Assembly: GCF_002564105.1 (NCBI RefSeq)
Contig: NZ_PDBX01000001.1
Location: forward strand, 3,968,001-4,032,000
Reading direction: 5' to 3'
Source: Collimonas sp. PA-H2
GTDB taxonomy: Bacteria > Pseudomonadota > Gammaproteobacteria > Burkholderiales > Burkholderiaceae_D
Length of the DNA: 64,000 nucleotides
Shown: in pieces, positions 44,338 through 54,255 of the stretch
Numbering within the stretch: position 1 is the first letter of the stretch
How the letters are laid out: the number at the start of each line of letters is the position of its first letter
The notes under the pieces: generated by a model
Seen by the model: the letters and a program-made list of their open reading frames with translations, nothing else
Databases searched by the model: none
What the model was told of the DNA's origin: nothing
Position numbers and translations under genes: made by a program

Positions 44338-47300
44338 ATGAGCCAACTGACGAATCAGACACACAGGCTGGCGAGCGGCGGCCGCGTCGACCGCGCCGTT
44401 CCCCTGACGTTTACCTTCAACGGCAAAAGTTACCAGGGTTTTCAGGGCGATACGCTGGCCTCCGCGCTGCTGGCCAACGGCGTGCATTTCGTCGCGCGCA
44501 GCTGGAAATATCATCGTCCGCGCGGCATCGTCACGGCCGGCGTGGAAGAGCCGAATGCACTGGTGCAGCTGGAAAGCGGCGCCTTCACCGTGCCTAACGC
44601 CCGCGCCACGGAAATCGAGCTGTACCAGGGTTTGAGCGCGACCAGCGTCAACGCCAGCCCCAGCATCGAAAACGACCGCATGGCGATCAACCAGCTATTT
44701 GCCCGTTTCATTCCGGCCGGCTTCTATTACAAGACTTTCAAGTGGCCGCGCAGTTGGTGGGGCAAATATGAAGAAGTGATACGCGAAGCCGCCGGTTTCG
44801 GCAAGGCGCCGACAGAGCTCGATCCGGACCGCTATGAAAAAACCTATGCCCATTGCGACGTGCTGGTGGCCGGCGCCGGCCCGGCCGGCCTGGCGGCGGC
44901 GTGGGTGGCGGCGCAATCCGGCGCGCGGGTAGTGCTGGTCGACGATCAGTCGGAACTGGGCGGCAGCCTGCTGTCGGGGCCGGCGCTGATCGACGGCTTG
45001 CCGGCCGCCGCATGGGTAGCGAAAATCAGCGCAGAATTGCAGGCCTTCCCGGAAGTGACGATTTTGTCGCGCAGCACGGCATTCGGCTACCAGGATCACA
45101 ACCTGGTGACCGTAACCCAGCGCCTGAGCGAGCATCTGCCGCTGGCGCAGCGGGGCGGCAAGGTGCGCGAGCGCCTGTGGAAGGTGCGCGCCAAGCACGT
45201 GATATTGGCCACCGGCGCTCATGAGCGGCCTATCGTGTTCGGCAATAACGATCTGCCCGGCATCATGCTGGCCTCGGCGGTGTCGACCTATATCCATCGC
45301 TATGGCGTGCTGCCAGGACGCAGGGTGGTGATCTTTGCCAACAATGACGACGCCTACCAGACCGCTCTCGACTTAAGGAGCAACGGCGCCGCAGTGACCG
45401 TGGTCGATCCGCGCGCTGCCAGCAACAGTAGCCTGCCGGCAGCCGCCAAACGGCAGGGCGTCAGCATCATTAATGACGCGGTAGTGGTGACTGCGCATGG
45501 CAGCCGCCACGTCAAGAAGGTGGAAGTCGCCGCGCATAGTGATGGCGTGCCGGGGCAGTTCATCACATCGCTTGCCTGCGACTTGCTGGGCGTTTCCGGC
45601 GGCTGGAATCCGGTCATCCATCTGTTCGCCCAGTCCGGCGGCAAGGCGCACTGGAACAATGAAAAAGCCTGCTTTGTCCCAGGCTCGGCGATGCAAAAGG
45701 AAACCAGCGCCGGCGCCGCCAACGGTGATTTCAGCCTGGCTGGCGCCTTGCGCGATGGCGCCCTGGCGGCGCAGCAGGCTGTCGAGTCGGCTGGCTTGAA
45801 GCCGGTGGCGCTGCCGAACTGGAAAGTGGCGGAATTGTCGGAAGCGCCGATCATGCCGCTGTGGCTGGTGGGCGACCGCAAACAGGTCGGACGCGGCCCC
45901 AAGCAGTTCGTCGATTACCAGAACGACGTCTCCGCTGCCGATATCTATCTGGCCGCGCGCGAGGGCTATCACTCGGTCGAACACGTCAAACGCTACACCG
46001 CGCTCGGCTTCGGCACCGACCAGGGCAAGCTTGGCAATATCAACGGCATGGCGATCCTGGCTGAGGTGCTGGGCAAGAGCATCCCGCAAACCGGCACCAC
46101 GACTTTCCGTCCGAACTACACGCCGGTGAGCTTCGGCACGGTGGCCGGGCGCGAACTGGGCGAGTTCCTGACGCCTATCCGCAAGACCTGCATCCATCCC
46201 TGGCATCTGGAGCAGGGCGCCTTGTTTGAAGATGTCGGCAACTGGAAGCGCCCTTGGTACTACCCGCGCGGACAGGAAGATCTGCATGCGGCGGTGTCGC
46301 GCGAATGCCTGGCGGCGCGCAACAGCGTCGGCATCCTTGATGCTTCCACCCTGGGCAAGATCGATGTGCAAGGACCGGATGCCGTCACACTGCTGAACTG
46401 GATGTATACCAATCCCTGGAAGAAGCTGGAAGTCGGCAAGTGCCGCTACGGCCTGATGCTGGATGAGAACGGCATGGTGTTCGACGACGGCGTCACGGTG
46501 CGCCTGGGCGAGCAGCATTTCCTGATGAGCACCACCACCGGCGGCGCGGCGCGCGTGCTGGACTGGATGGAGCGCTGGCTGCAGACCGAATGGCCGCACC
46601 TGAAGGTCAACCTGACGTCGGTGACCGATCATTTCGCCACCTTTGCAGTAGTGGGGCCGAACGCCCGCCGGGTGCTGCAGAAAGTCTGCAAGGATATCGA
46701 TTTCTCCAACGAGAAATTTCCCTTCATGTCGTTTCGCGAAGGCAGCATCAACAGCGTCTTCACCCGCATCATGCGCATCAGCTTTTCCGGCGAACTGTCG
46801 TATGAAGTGAACGTGCCGGCCAATATGGGGCGGGCGATCTGGGACGCCATCATCGAAGCCGGCAAGGAATTCGACATCACGCCTTACGGTACCGAAACCA
46901 TGCACGTGCTGCGCGCCGAGAAGGGCTACATCATCGTCGGCCAGGATACCGACGGTTCGGTCACGCCATTCGACCTTGGCATGGGCGGCCTGGTCGCCAA
47001 GTCTAAGGATTTCCTCGGCAAACGCTCGCTGTCGCGCTCGGATACCGCTGGCGAAAACCGCAAGCAGCTGGTGGGCCTGCTCAGCGAAGACAAGGATTTC
47101 GTGCTGCCGGAAGGAAGCCAGATCCTGGCCGAGCCAAGCAATGAGCCGACCGCCACTATGATAGGGCATGTGACGTCTAGTTATTTCAGCCCGATCCTGC
47201 AGCGCTCGATCGCCTTCGCGCTGATCAAGGGTGGCCTCGGCAAGATGGGGCAGGAAGTCAGCATTCCGCTGGTGAACGGGCGCAACCTTGCCGCCAAGAT

Positions 47301-47352
47301 CAGCAGCCTGGTGTTCTACGATGCAGAAGGAGTCCGTCAACATGTTGAATGA
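44338..47352 (+). CDS. soxA: sarcosine oxidase alpha subunit
   Basis: A 1004-residue subunit: an N-terminal ferredoxin-like region (FNGKSYQGFQGDTLASALLA), an FAD/NAD domain (VLVAGAGPAGLAAAWVAAQ, about 173) and a C-terminal aminomethyltransferase/GcvT-like half that transfers the methyl carbon to tetrahydrofolate (GEQHFLMSTTTGGAA; LRAEKGYIIVGQDTDG). The soxG start lies 11 bases inside its 3' end. Confidence 0.96.
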   Translation: MSQLTNQTHRLASGGRVDRAVPLTFTFNGKSYQGFQGDTLASALLANGVHFVARSWKYHRPRGIVTAGVEEPNALVQLESGAFTVPNARATEIELYQGLSATSVNASPSIENDRMAINQLFARFIPAGFYYKTFKWPRSWWGKYEEVIREAAGFGKAPTELDPDRYEKTYAHCDVLVAGAGPAGLAAAWVAAQSGARVVLVDDQSELGGSLLSGPALIDGLPAAAWVAKISAELQAFPEVTILSRSTAFGYQDHNLVTVTQRLSEHLPLAQRGGKVRERLWKVRAKHVILATGAHERPIVFGNNDLPGIMLASAVSTYIHRYGVLPGRRVVIFANNDDAYQTALDLRSNGAAVTVVDPRAASNSSLPAAAKRQGVSIINDAVVVTAHGSRHVKKVEVAAHSDGVPGQFITSLACDLLGVSGGWNPVIHLFAQSGGKAHWNNEKACFVPGSAMQKETSAGAANGDFSLAGALRDGALAAQQAVESAGLKPVALPNWKVAELSEAPIMPLWLVGDRKQVGRGPKQFVDYQNDVSAADIYLAAREGYHSVEHVKRYTALGFGTDQGKLGNINGMAILAEVLGKSIPQTGTTTFRPNYTPVSFGTVAGRELGEFLTPIRKTCIHPWHLEQGALFEDVGNWKRPWYYPRGQEDLHAAVSRECLAARNSVGILDASTLGKIDVQGPDAVTLLNWMYTNPWKKLEVGKCRYGLMLDENGMVFDDGVTVRLGEQHFLMSTTTGGAARVLDWMERWLQTEWPHLKVNLTSVTDHFATFAVVGPNARRVLQKVCKDIDFSNEKFPFMSFREGSINSVFTRIMRISFSGELSYEVNVPANMGRAIWDAIIEAGKEFDITPYGTETMHVLRAEKGYIIVGQDTDGSVTPFDLGMGGLVAKSKDFLGKRSLSRSDTAGENRKQLVGLLSEDKDFVLPEGSQILAEPSNEPTATMIGHVTSSYFSPILQRSIAFALIKGGLGKMGQEVSIPLVNGRNLAAKISSLVFYDAEGVRQHVE

Positions 47353-47947
47353 AACCCAGCTTTTTCAGGTGCAGCAGGAATCGCCATTGGCGGAACTGGG
47401 ACAGTTGCTGGCGCCGCTCACGGCAGGCGCTAACCAGCCGGTCCAGCTGGAAGAGAAACCTTTCCTGGAACTGATCAATATCAAGGGCGATGCTGGCTCA
47501 GCGAGCTTCCTGCGGGCAGTCAAGAATCTCACTGGCGCAACATTGCCGCTGCAGCCGAACACGATTGCCGAAAGCGAACAGTTCGTCATCTACTGGCTGG
47601 CGCCGAACGAATGGCTGATCCAGTCCAGGCAGCCGCGCCTGCCTGCGCTGTGCGCCGACCTGGCCGGCGCGCTGGCGGCAGAGTTTGCTTCGGTGGTGGA
47701 TGTCAGTAGCGGCAACACCAGCCTGCTGCTGAGCGGCGCGAAGGCGCGCGCAGTCTTGCAGAAGGGCTGCCCGCTGGATTTCCATGCCGGCGTCTTCAAG
47801 GTGGGCCAATGCGCCCAGAGCCACTACTTCAAGGCCGGCGTCTTGCTTCGTCCTTTGGCCGACGGCGCCTATGAGCTGATCATCCGCCGCAGCTTTGCCG
47901 ATTATTTTGGCCGGATCCTGCTTGACGCCTGTCAGGAGTATTTTTGA
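47342..47947 (+). CDS. soxG: sarcosine oxidase gamma subunit
   Basis: A 201-residue GcvT-related subunit. Segments LAPNEWLIQS and VDVSSGNTSLLLSGAKARAVLQKGCPLD are typical. ATG 47342 overlaps the soxA end, and its own stop overlaps the folB-like start (TGATG), so it is tightly coupled on both sides. Confidence 0.93.
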   Translation: MLNETQLFQVQQESPLAELGQLLAPLTAGANQPVQLEEKPFLELINIKGDAGSASFLRAVKNLTGATLPLQPNTIAESEQFVIYWLAPNEWLIQSRQPRLPALCADLAGALAAEFASVVDVSSGNTSLLLSGAKARAVLQKGCPLDFHAGVFKVGQCAQSHYFKAGVLLRPLADGAYELIIRRSFADYFGRILLDACQEYF

Positions 47948-48390
47948 TGAAAAACGAGAACATCGCCAGCGGCGTACGCTGGCAGATCTTTGTCGAGGGC
48001 TTGGCGGCGATGACCAGTGTCGGGTTGCATCCGCATGAGCATGTAAAGCCGCAGGCGGTTGAACTGGACATCGAACTGTCGTACAAAACCGGCGGTAGCG
48101 GCATGCGCGATGACGATGCTGCCGCGGTGATCGACTATGATCATTATTGCGGCGTGGTCACCGCCTTTCTGCAAGCCAAGCCGCATACCAGACTGCTGGA
48201 GACGCTGGCCTCCGAAGTGGCCAGCCTGTCGTTCCGCGAATTCCCCATGCTGGATGAAATACGGGTGGCGATCCACAAGCCGAAGATCCGCCCTAACACC
48301 GCCCGTCTGGGTGTAGCCTCAAACTGGACGCGTTGGAGTTATGAAACCCTGCTTGTCTTGCATCCCTTGGAAAACGGCGTCGCAGCCTGA
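47947..48390 (+). CDS. FolB-family dihydroneopterin aldolase-like protein
   Basis: A 147-residue FolB/FolX-type protein: WQIFVEGLAAMTSVGLHPHE at the start, IDYDHYCGVV in the middle, and the conserved Lys in AIHKPKIRP near the end. It would act in pterin/folate synthesis, and it is the last gene of the sdaA-sox operon, where Pseudomonas has a formyltetrahydrofolate deformylase (purU). A special role in supplying or tuning folate for SoxA is inference. Confidence 0.82.
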   Translation: MKNENIASGVRWQIFVEGLAAMTSVGLHPHEHVKPQAVELDIELSYKTGGSGMRDDDAAAVIDYDHYCGVVTAFLQAKPHTRLLETLASEVASLSFREFPMLDEIRVAIHKPKIRPNTARLGVASNWTRWSYETLLVLHPLENGVAA

Positions 48391-48450
48391 GTACACAAGG
48401 CCAGCGGATAAGGACGGTCCCCACGGCGGAGCGGGGCCGCTGCAATCCAT

Positions 48451-49749
48451 CTATCGCGTCATTAGATATTCAGCAAGCGCGTGGTAGGCGGGTAAGGACG
48501 TGCTATCTATATCCGGCGCATTGGCCGCCGTCTTGTTTGAAGCCAATCGGGCGACGACCATTTTAGCTGTGGGGTCGATATAGATCGCTTGTCCATGAAC
48601 GCCGCGCGCCATATACGCGCCGTGCTTGTTGTGCGATATCCACCACATGTTGCGATAGCTCCATCCCGGCAGGGTCGGATAGCCGGCGGCGGCAAAGCGC
48701 TCCTTGTCGCCGCCTTTGCGAATATCTGCCACAACGGCTTTAGGCACAATTTGCTGGCCGTTGAAAAAGCCGTCAAGGCGCATTGTTTCGCCAAAGCGCG
48801 CCATGTCCCGCAGGCACAGATTCAAACCGCCGCCGGCAAATTCATTGCCGATGGTGTCAACCGAGAAATAGGCATCTTGCTCTGCTCCCAGTTTGCTCCA
48901 GATCATTTCTTGTAAATTTTCTCCCACGGATTTTTTCGTTACGCGGCGAATCACCCAGCCAAGCACATCGGTGTTAACGGTCTTGTAGGCGAAGACTTCA
49001 CCGTGCTCACCTTCTTTTTCTACTGTTTCAAGGTACTCATAAAACGTTTGCGGCTCTTCGTCGCTGTAATCGGGCGGACGTGGAATCATGCTGCCGGCAA
49101 GCATATGCTTGTAAATTTCCGCATCCGGGCAGGTGTAGTCCTCGGAGTATTTGATGCCGGTAAGCATATCCAGCACTTGACGCATGGTTGCGTCGCCAAA
49201 GCCAGTTCCTTCAAGTTCTTCTATATATTCGGACACTGCCGCGGTTTCATCTATCAAGCCCTCTGCGACCAGCATGGCGCCGATAGTGCCAAAAAACGAT
49301 TTGGTGACTGACATCACGACATGTTGTTTTTCAGGGGTGAGCACGCCGAAATAGCGTTCATAGACGATTTTCCCCTCGTGAAGCACGACAATGCCGTCCG
49401 TGTAGTTGGCGGCCAGCGACTGCTTCCAGGTCATCGGGCCAACGCCTACTAACGGCTGGAACGACACATTGTCTATATCCGCGTCTGCGCGTTTGTCTGC
49501 CGGTAACAGGCTGACAGGTCCGCTACCTCGCGCTACGACAGTGCTGGGAATAAATTGGCGGGAATTGGAAAACGACCAGCGAGTCTTGGGGAACGTGGAA
49601 GAGCCGCCATCCGAGAATCTGATTATTTTATCGGCAGGGGGAGGGGAGCCTACCATCCATCCCATCTTCACCGGATCCGTTTCCTCGGCATCGCCGGATT
49701 TTCGTGTGATTGGAACATCGGTGTTTTTGGCTAATGCGGAATCTGACAT
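48451..49749 (-). CDS. beta-lactamase-fold serine hydrolase, NylB-like
   Basis: A 432-residue serine hydrolase of the class C beta-lactamase/6-aminohexanoate-dimer-hydrolase type. SxxK is in VMSVTKSF (about residue 147), a Tyr-containing loop AYKTVNTDVLGW follows, and the third box is ARGVHGQAIYID. It has no signal peptide, so it is cytoplasmic. The start is rich in acidic residues. It is less GC-rich than the neighbours. Substrate unknown: esters, cyclic amides or oligomers are all possible. Confidence 0.85.
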   Translation of the reverse strand: MSDSALAKNTDVPITRKSGDAEETDPVKMGWMVGSPPPADKIIRFSDGGSSTFPKTRWSFSNSRQFIPSTVVARGSGPVSLLPADKRADADIDNVSFQPLVGVGPMTWKQSLAANYTDGIVVLHEGKIVYERYFGVLTPEKQHVVMSVTKSFFGTIGAMLVAEGLIDETAAVSEYIEELEGTGFGDATMRQVLDMLTGIKYSEDYTCPDAEIYKHMLAGSMIPRPPDYSDEEPQTFYEYLETVEKEGEHGEVFAYKTVNTDVLGWVIRRVTKKSVGENLQEMIWSKLGAEQDAYFSVDTIGNEFAGGGLNLCLRDMARFGETMRLDGFFNGQQIVPKAVVADIRKGGDKERFAAAGYPTLPGWSYRNMWWISHNKHGAYMARGVHGQAIYIDPTAKMVVARLASNKTAANAPDIDSTSLPAYHALAEYLMTR

Positions 49750-50247
49750 TTGCTATTCCTTTGTATTTTATTTTCATCGTGCTCGCGCAGCAGAAAATCA
49801 AAAATATGCACATCAATGAAAAATGGCCGGGAGCTTGCGATGAATTGAATCTGTCGGTAAAAGGCTCGAATCTGTCGATCGCCAAGGATAATTCTTCGAA
49901 TCCATGGCCTTTATACCGCAATGAATTTCTCCGTACAGCTGTCAGAGTTCGCAGTAAGTCGCATGATGCGCCGCACAAAAATTACTCTCTGGATATCTTG
50001 TAGAAATCGCGGCAGGCGAGGCTCGGCGTACTTGTTTGTTTTTTTAACGTGGACGCTGCAAATTTGACCAGATTCGTCTACCATTTGCCATGAGCCGCAC
50101 AATTCAAACCACAACCCCACAGAATAATTTCCTTTCCCAAAAGCATCTTCAACAGCAGAGATATCGGTCGTCGAGAAACCGAATCGATAGACATTGTGCT
50201 AATGTCGCTGCCACAGAATTTTCGTTAGCGTATCCAGGAGACCATCA
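49750..50247. other. AT-rich 498-base region, no firm gene
   Basis: It lies between the hydrolase start and maeB. A 97-codon plus-strand frame (49710-50003) and a minus-strand one exist but overlap the hydrolase start and have no family features. One isolated TGTCGC-N8-AA half-site occurs at 50203-50218. The final part carries the maeB ribosome site (CAGGAG). Confidence 0.5.
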
Positions 50248-52557
50248 ATGAGCACCCCCACCACTCTTTCAGCGGCCGAGCAGGCCCTGCGCGATGCTGC
50301 GCTGGAATATCACCGCAGCCCGACGCGCGGCAAGATCGCCGTGGTGCCGACCAAGCCCTTGTCGAACCAGCGCGACCTCTCGCTGGCATATTCTCCCGGC
50401 GTGGCCTACGCCTGTCTGGCGATCCATGAAAATCCGGACCTGGCGGTGGAATATACCTCGCGCGCCAACCTGGTTGGCGTCATCACCAACGGCACCGCTG
50501 TGCTGGGCCTGGGCGATATCGGCCCGCTGGCCGGCAAGCCGGTGATGGAAGGCAAGGGCTGCCTGTTCCATAATTTCGCCGGCATCGATGTGTTCGACAT
50601 CGAACTGGCCGAGCGCGATCCGGACAAGCTGGTCGAGATCATCGCGGCGCTGGAGCCGACCCTGGGCGGCATCAACCTGGAAGACATCAAGGCGCCGGAA
50701 TGTTTCTACATCGAGAAGAAACTGCGCGAACGCATGAAGATCCCGGTCTTCCACGACGACCAGCATGGCACCGCCATCATTTCATCGGCGGCACTGCTGA
50801 ACGGACTGGAACTGGTCAACAAGAAGATCGGCGAAGTCAAGCTGGTAGCCTCGGGCGCCGGCGCGGCGGCGATTGCCTGCCTCGACCTGATGGTCGAACT
50901 GGGTGTCAAACGCGAAAACATTTTCGTCTGCGATTCGCGTGGCGTGATCCACGACAAGCGCGAAGACAAGCTGGACGTTTCCAAGCAGCGCTACCAGCAG
51001 TCTACCGATGCGCGCACGCTGGCGGACGCGATCGTCGGCGCTGACGTTTTCCTCGGTTGTTCCGCGCCTGGCGTGCTGTCACAGGATATGGTCAAGACCA
51101 TGGGCACGCAGCCTATCATCCTGGCGCTGGCCAATCCGGAACCGGAAATCCGCCCTGAGCTGGCGCTGGAAGCACGGCCGGACTGCATCATCGCCACCGG
51201 CCGTTCGGACTATCCGAACCAGGTCAACAATGTGCTGTGCTTTCCCTACATTTTCCGCGGTGCGCTGGATTGCGGCGCCACCAGCATCACCGAAGCGATG
51301 AAGGTTGCTTGCGTGCGCGAGATCGCCGACCTGACCAAGGCTGAGATCAGCGAAGAAGTGGCGTCAGCCTATGCCGGACAGGAATTGCGGTTCGGCCCGG
51401 AGTACATCATTCCGAAGCCTTTCGATTCGCGCCTGATCCTGCGCATCGCTCCCGCGGTGGCGCGCGCCGCCGAAGAGTCGGGCGTGGCGACGCGTCCGAT
51501 CAAGGACATGGATGCCTATCGGCAGTCGCTGATGCGTTTCGTCAGCCACACCGGCATGTTCATGCGTCCGGTATTCCTGGCTGCACGCGGCGAGCCGCAG
51601 CGCATCGTTTACGCAGAAGGCGAAGATGAACGCGTACTGCGCGCGGTACAGATCGCGCTGGAAGAAAAGCTGGTGCGGCCTATCCTGATCGGCCGTCCGG
51701 CCGTGATCGAAGCGCGCATCAAGCGCGCCGGCCTGCGCTTGCAGGCGGGACGCGATTTCGAGCTGATCAATCCGGAAGACGACGCTCGTTTCCGCCAGTA
51801 CTGGGAAGCCTATCACGAGATCAAGGCACGCGACGGCGTGACGCCGGAGATGGCAAAGTCGACCTTGCGTCGTTCGAACACCACCATCGCGTCGATGCTG
51901 GTCAAGCTGGGCGACGCCGACGGCATGTTGTGCGGCCTGGTGGGACGCTTCGACAGCCACCTGGAACACGTCAGCGACATCATTGGCTTGCGCGAGGGCG
52001 CCAAGGGTTTCGCCGCCATGAACGGCCTGGTGCTGGACAAGCACACCTTGTTCATCGCCGACACCTTCGTCAACGACGATCCGAGCGCAGAGCAGTTGGC
52101 CGACATCGCCGCCATGGCGGTGGAAGAAGTGCGCCGCTTCGGCGTACCGCCCAAGGTGGCTTTCCTGTCGCACTCGATGTTCGGTTCCAGCAACCGGCCT
52201 TCGGCCAAGAAGATGCGTGCTGCGCGCGACCTGTTCGTCAAGCGCATGCCGGATGTCGAGGCCGATGGAGAGATGCACGGCGATGCTGCCTTGAGCGCGG
52301 AATTGCGCGCCCAATACCTGCCGAAATCAACCCTGTCGGGCGACGCCAATGTGCTAATCACGCCGAACCTGGATGCCGCCAACATCCTGTTCAACGTGCT
52401 GAAGATGACCGGGGGCCAGGGCGTGACGGTGGGGCCGGTGCTGCTGGGGGCTGCTGCTCCGGTGCACATCCTGAACCCGTCGGCCACGGTGCGCCGCGTC
52501 GTCAACATGACGGCGCTGGTAGTGGCAAACGCGATTTCGGCAAAACAGAAAGCCTGA
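50248..52557 (+). CDS. maeB: NADP-dependent malic enzyme with phosphotransacetylase-like domain
   Basis: A 769-residue MaeB: malic-enzyme domain in residues 1-430 ([58 protein letters not shown](P)-binding [12 protein letters not shown]) and a C-terminal PTA-like domain in 430-769 ([35 protein letters not shown]). It decarboxylates malate to pyruvate with NADPH; the PTA part is regulatory, probably binding acetyl-CoA. A strong terminator follows. Confidence 0.95.
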   Translation: MSTPTTLSAAEQALRDAALEYHRSPTRGKIAVVPTKPLSNQRDLSLAYSPGVAYACLAIHENPDLAVEYTSRANLVGVITNGTAVLGLGDIGPLAGKPVMEGKGCLFHNFAGIDVFDIELAERDPDKLVEIIAALEPTLGGINLEDIKAPECFYIEKKLRERMKIPVFHDDQHGTAIISSAALLNGLELVNKKIGEVKLVASGAGAAAIACLDLMVELGVKRENIFVCDSRGVIHDKREDKLDVSKQRYQQSTDARTLADAIVGADVFLGCSAPGVLSQDMVKTMGTQPIILALANPEPEIRPELALEARPDCIIATGRSDYPNQVNNVLCFPYIFRGALDCGATSITEAMKVACVREIADLTKAEISEEVASAYAGQELRFGPEYIIPKPFDSRLILRIAPAVARAAEESGVATRPIKDMDAYRQSLMRFVSHTGMFMRPVFLAARGEPQRIVYAEGEDERVLRAVQIALEEKLVRPILIGRPAVIEARIKRAGLRLQAGRDFELINPEDDARFRQYWEAYHEIKARDGVTPEMAKSTLRRSNTTIASMLVKLGDADGMLCGLVGRFDSHLEHVSDIIGLREGAKGFAAMNGLVLDKHTLFIADTFVNDDPSAEQLADIAAMAVEEVRRFGVPPKVAFLSHSMFGSSNRPSAKKMRAARDLFVKRMPDVEADGEMHGDAALSAELRAQYLPKSTLSGDANVLITPNLDAANILFNVLKMTGGQGVTVGPVLLGAAAPVHILNPSATVRRVVNMTALVVANAISAKQKA

Positions 52558-52581
52558 GCGGCCAGTAGTACCCGCCGCTAG

Positions 52582-52622
52582 AAAATCTCCGTGGCTGCAT
52601 CTGCAGCGACGGAGATTTTTTT
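52582..52622 (+). terminator. Rho-independent terminator after maeB
   Basis: AAAATCTCCGT pairs with ACGGAGATTTT around an inner GCTGCATCTGCAGC hairpin and is followed by a run of T. Confidence 0.88.
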
Positions 52623-52786
52623 GCCTGTCCGTCTATTCTTTATCCGCTGGCGCCCATGAATTGCTCTGCCTGGATGCGTGGCCCATGATTTTAATTGTGT
52701 AAAAGATATCGATTTCCGGGTATGGCGATGCATAAAATTCAGTAACGATTTTTGATTTTCCTGAGGTAAATGTAGTCACCTGTCTA

Positions 52787-52804
52787 TGTAGGTGGATTCC
52801 TACA
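52787..52804. promoter_or_regulatory. palindrome TGTAGG-N6-CCTACA
   Basis: A perfect 6+6 inverted repeat, about 150 bases upstream of the GH13-like gene. It has the size of a dimeric regulator site; which regulator is unknown. Confidence 0.4.
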
Positions 52805-52957
52805 ATCCTTTGCGGCCTGCGCCGATATGTTTCCGCCATGGGGCACGATAAAGTCTGAATCTGCCCAATGTGGAACGATTGCCTGGGTCCAAGGCTGCGC
52901 TTGCGGGCGGCTGTTCTGGCCGGCAGCGCTGCCGCAACGCTATCAAGGATTGCTGAC

Positions 52958-54250
52958 ATGAGCTTCGCCATTGCACCCCGCATCTACTGCGTCAACCCCG
53001 CCCTGGTATCGCGCCAGGGCTGGCCCGCCTTGCTCGACCATTGCGGCGAGCTCGGATTTGATCATGTATTGCTGGCCAATACACTCAATCTTGGCCAGCA
53101 CGGCGGGATCGAAGACGGGCCGCAGCTGGAACAGCTGACGGCGGCCTGCGCCGAACGCGGTTTGCGTTTGTTGCTCGACATCGTGCTCGACAGAGTCACG
53201 CCGGAAGATCCCCTGGTCGCGACCTGTCCCCACTGGTTCGATAGCAAATCCTTAGCGGATGACAGCTTGTCTGCCGGCGGCCTGCCTCTGCGCATGACGG
53301 ACAGCGCCGTGCAACACGGCGTATCGGCGCTTTGGCGCAGACGCTTGCAAGCCTTGCTGGATGCCGGTGTGGCAGGCTTCGTCTGCAGCGTGCCTGCCGC
53401 GGTGCCTGTCACGCTTTGGCAGGCTTTGATGGCAGCAACCCGCGAGTATTGCAGTTCGGTCAGTTTCCTGGCCTGGACTCCTGGCGCCGCGACACCACAA
53501 CTCGATCCTTTGGCTGGCGCTGGTTTCGATGCCGTTTTCTGTCCGGGAGCGTGGTGGGACTACCAGGCCACGCACTACGTGCGCGAGCAGGATAATCTGA
53601 GTGGCGACGCCACCATCATTGCTTTCCCGGAAACGCCTTTCGGTCCCCGTCTGGCGGGCCAGCTTAGCCTGACTGATGTTCCTTCGCGCCGACGGGCCAG
53701 CCTGCGCGCACTGCGCTTTGCGGCTGCCAGCGGCAACGGCATATTGATACCGATGGGTTTTGAATCCGGGTTGACCGTGCCGCTCGATACCGCACTCACG
53801 CCGGTACAGTACGACAGCCTGTGCAAGGAGGCAGAGATCGATTTGTGCGATGAAATTCAACAAGCCAATCGGTTCATTATCGACATCGGACGCTATTTTT
53901 TAGGCGCGCCGGTTGCATTGCTGCACAGTCCCGGCGGCGGACTGGCCTTGCTTCAACGCAGCACGCGCGCGGGCCTTGGCGGTCCGCGCGACGACAACGC
54001 GCGCTTGTCCTTGCTGATCGTGGTGAATCAAGATCTGTACCAGCCCTGGCAAGGCGATGTCGAGGATATTTTTAGCCGCGTTGATGGCTGCGTCGCCCAA
54101 GCCGACCTGTCGGACTGGAACGAGGGCAGGCCGGCAGCGCCGGCTCTGCCGCAAGGTCCGTTGCTGTTCGAGGCGGCTGAAATCAAGCTATGGCTGGCGC
54201 GGGCTGCACCGTCGAATGCCGATAACGGCGATAGCCGGCAAGCAGCATAA
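52958..54250 (+). CDS. free-standing GH13-like protein lacking catalytic residues
   Basis: A 430-residue protein with alpha-amylase (GH13) order of motifs, most like the N-terminal domain of long GlgE-type maltosyltransferases as I recall them (start APRIYCVNPALVSRQGW). Region I reads LLLDIVLDRV (His replaced by Arg). Region II reads GFVCSVPAAVP, where the nucleophile Asp is Ser144. Region III reads FLAWTPG, where the acid/base Glu is Trp173. It should not hydrolyse glucans and may bind them. The catalytic partner is not in the window. ATG 52958 after AAGGA. Confidence 0.75.
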   Translation: MSFAIAPRIYCVNPALVSRQGWPALLDHCGELGFDHVLLANTLNLGQHGGIEDGPQLEQLTAACAERGLRLLLDIVLDRVTPEDPLVATCPHWFDSKSLADDSLSAGGLPLRMTDSAVQHGVSALWRRRLQALLDAGVAGFVCSVPAAVPVTLWQALMAATREYCSSVSFLAWTPGAATPQLDPLAGAGFDAVFCPGAWWDYQATHYVREQDNLSGDATIIAFPETPFGPRLAGQLSLTDVPSRRRASLRALRFAAASGNGILIPMGFESGLTVPLDTALTPVQYDSLCKEAEIDLCDEIQQANRFIIDIGRYFLGAPVALLHSPGGGLALLQRSTRAGLGGPRDDNARLSLLIVVNQDLYQPWQGDVEDIFSRVDGCVAQADLSDWNEGRPAAPALPQGPLLFEAAEIKLWLARAAPSNADNGDSRQAA

Positions 54251-54255
54251 ATGAC

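Larger units (their letters stand above)
52558..52957. other. 400-base intergenic region before the GH13-like gene
   Basis: Besides the terminator it contains the palindrome at 52787-52804. An in-frame ATG at 52868 could extend the next gene by 30 residues. Minus-strand frames here have no recognisable family. Confidence 0.5.

Noticed and set aside
45373..47343. 656-codon minus-strand frame opposite soxA
   Set aside because: Antisense shadow of a well-supported gene; sequence is His/Arg/Gln-rich with no domain.
49710..50003. 97-codon plus-strand frame as a small gene
   Set aside because: It begins inside the minus-strand hydrolase gene, lacks a ribosome site and has no recognisable domain.
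50203..50218. TGTCGC-N8-AA match upstream of maeB as a sixth regulator site
   Set aside because: Only one half-site; the positions 21 bases up- and downstream do not match.
52633..52983. 116-codon minus-strand frame before the GH13-like gene
   Set aside because: It overlaps the start of that gene, has no ribosome site and no family feature.
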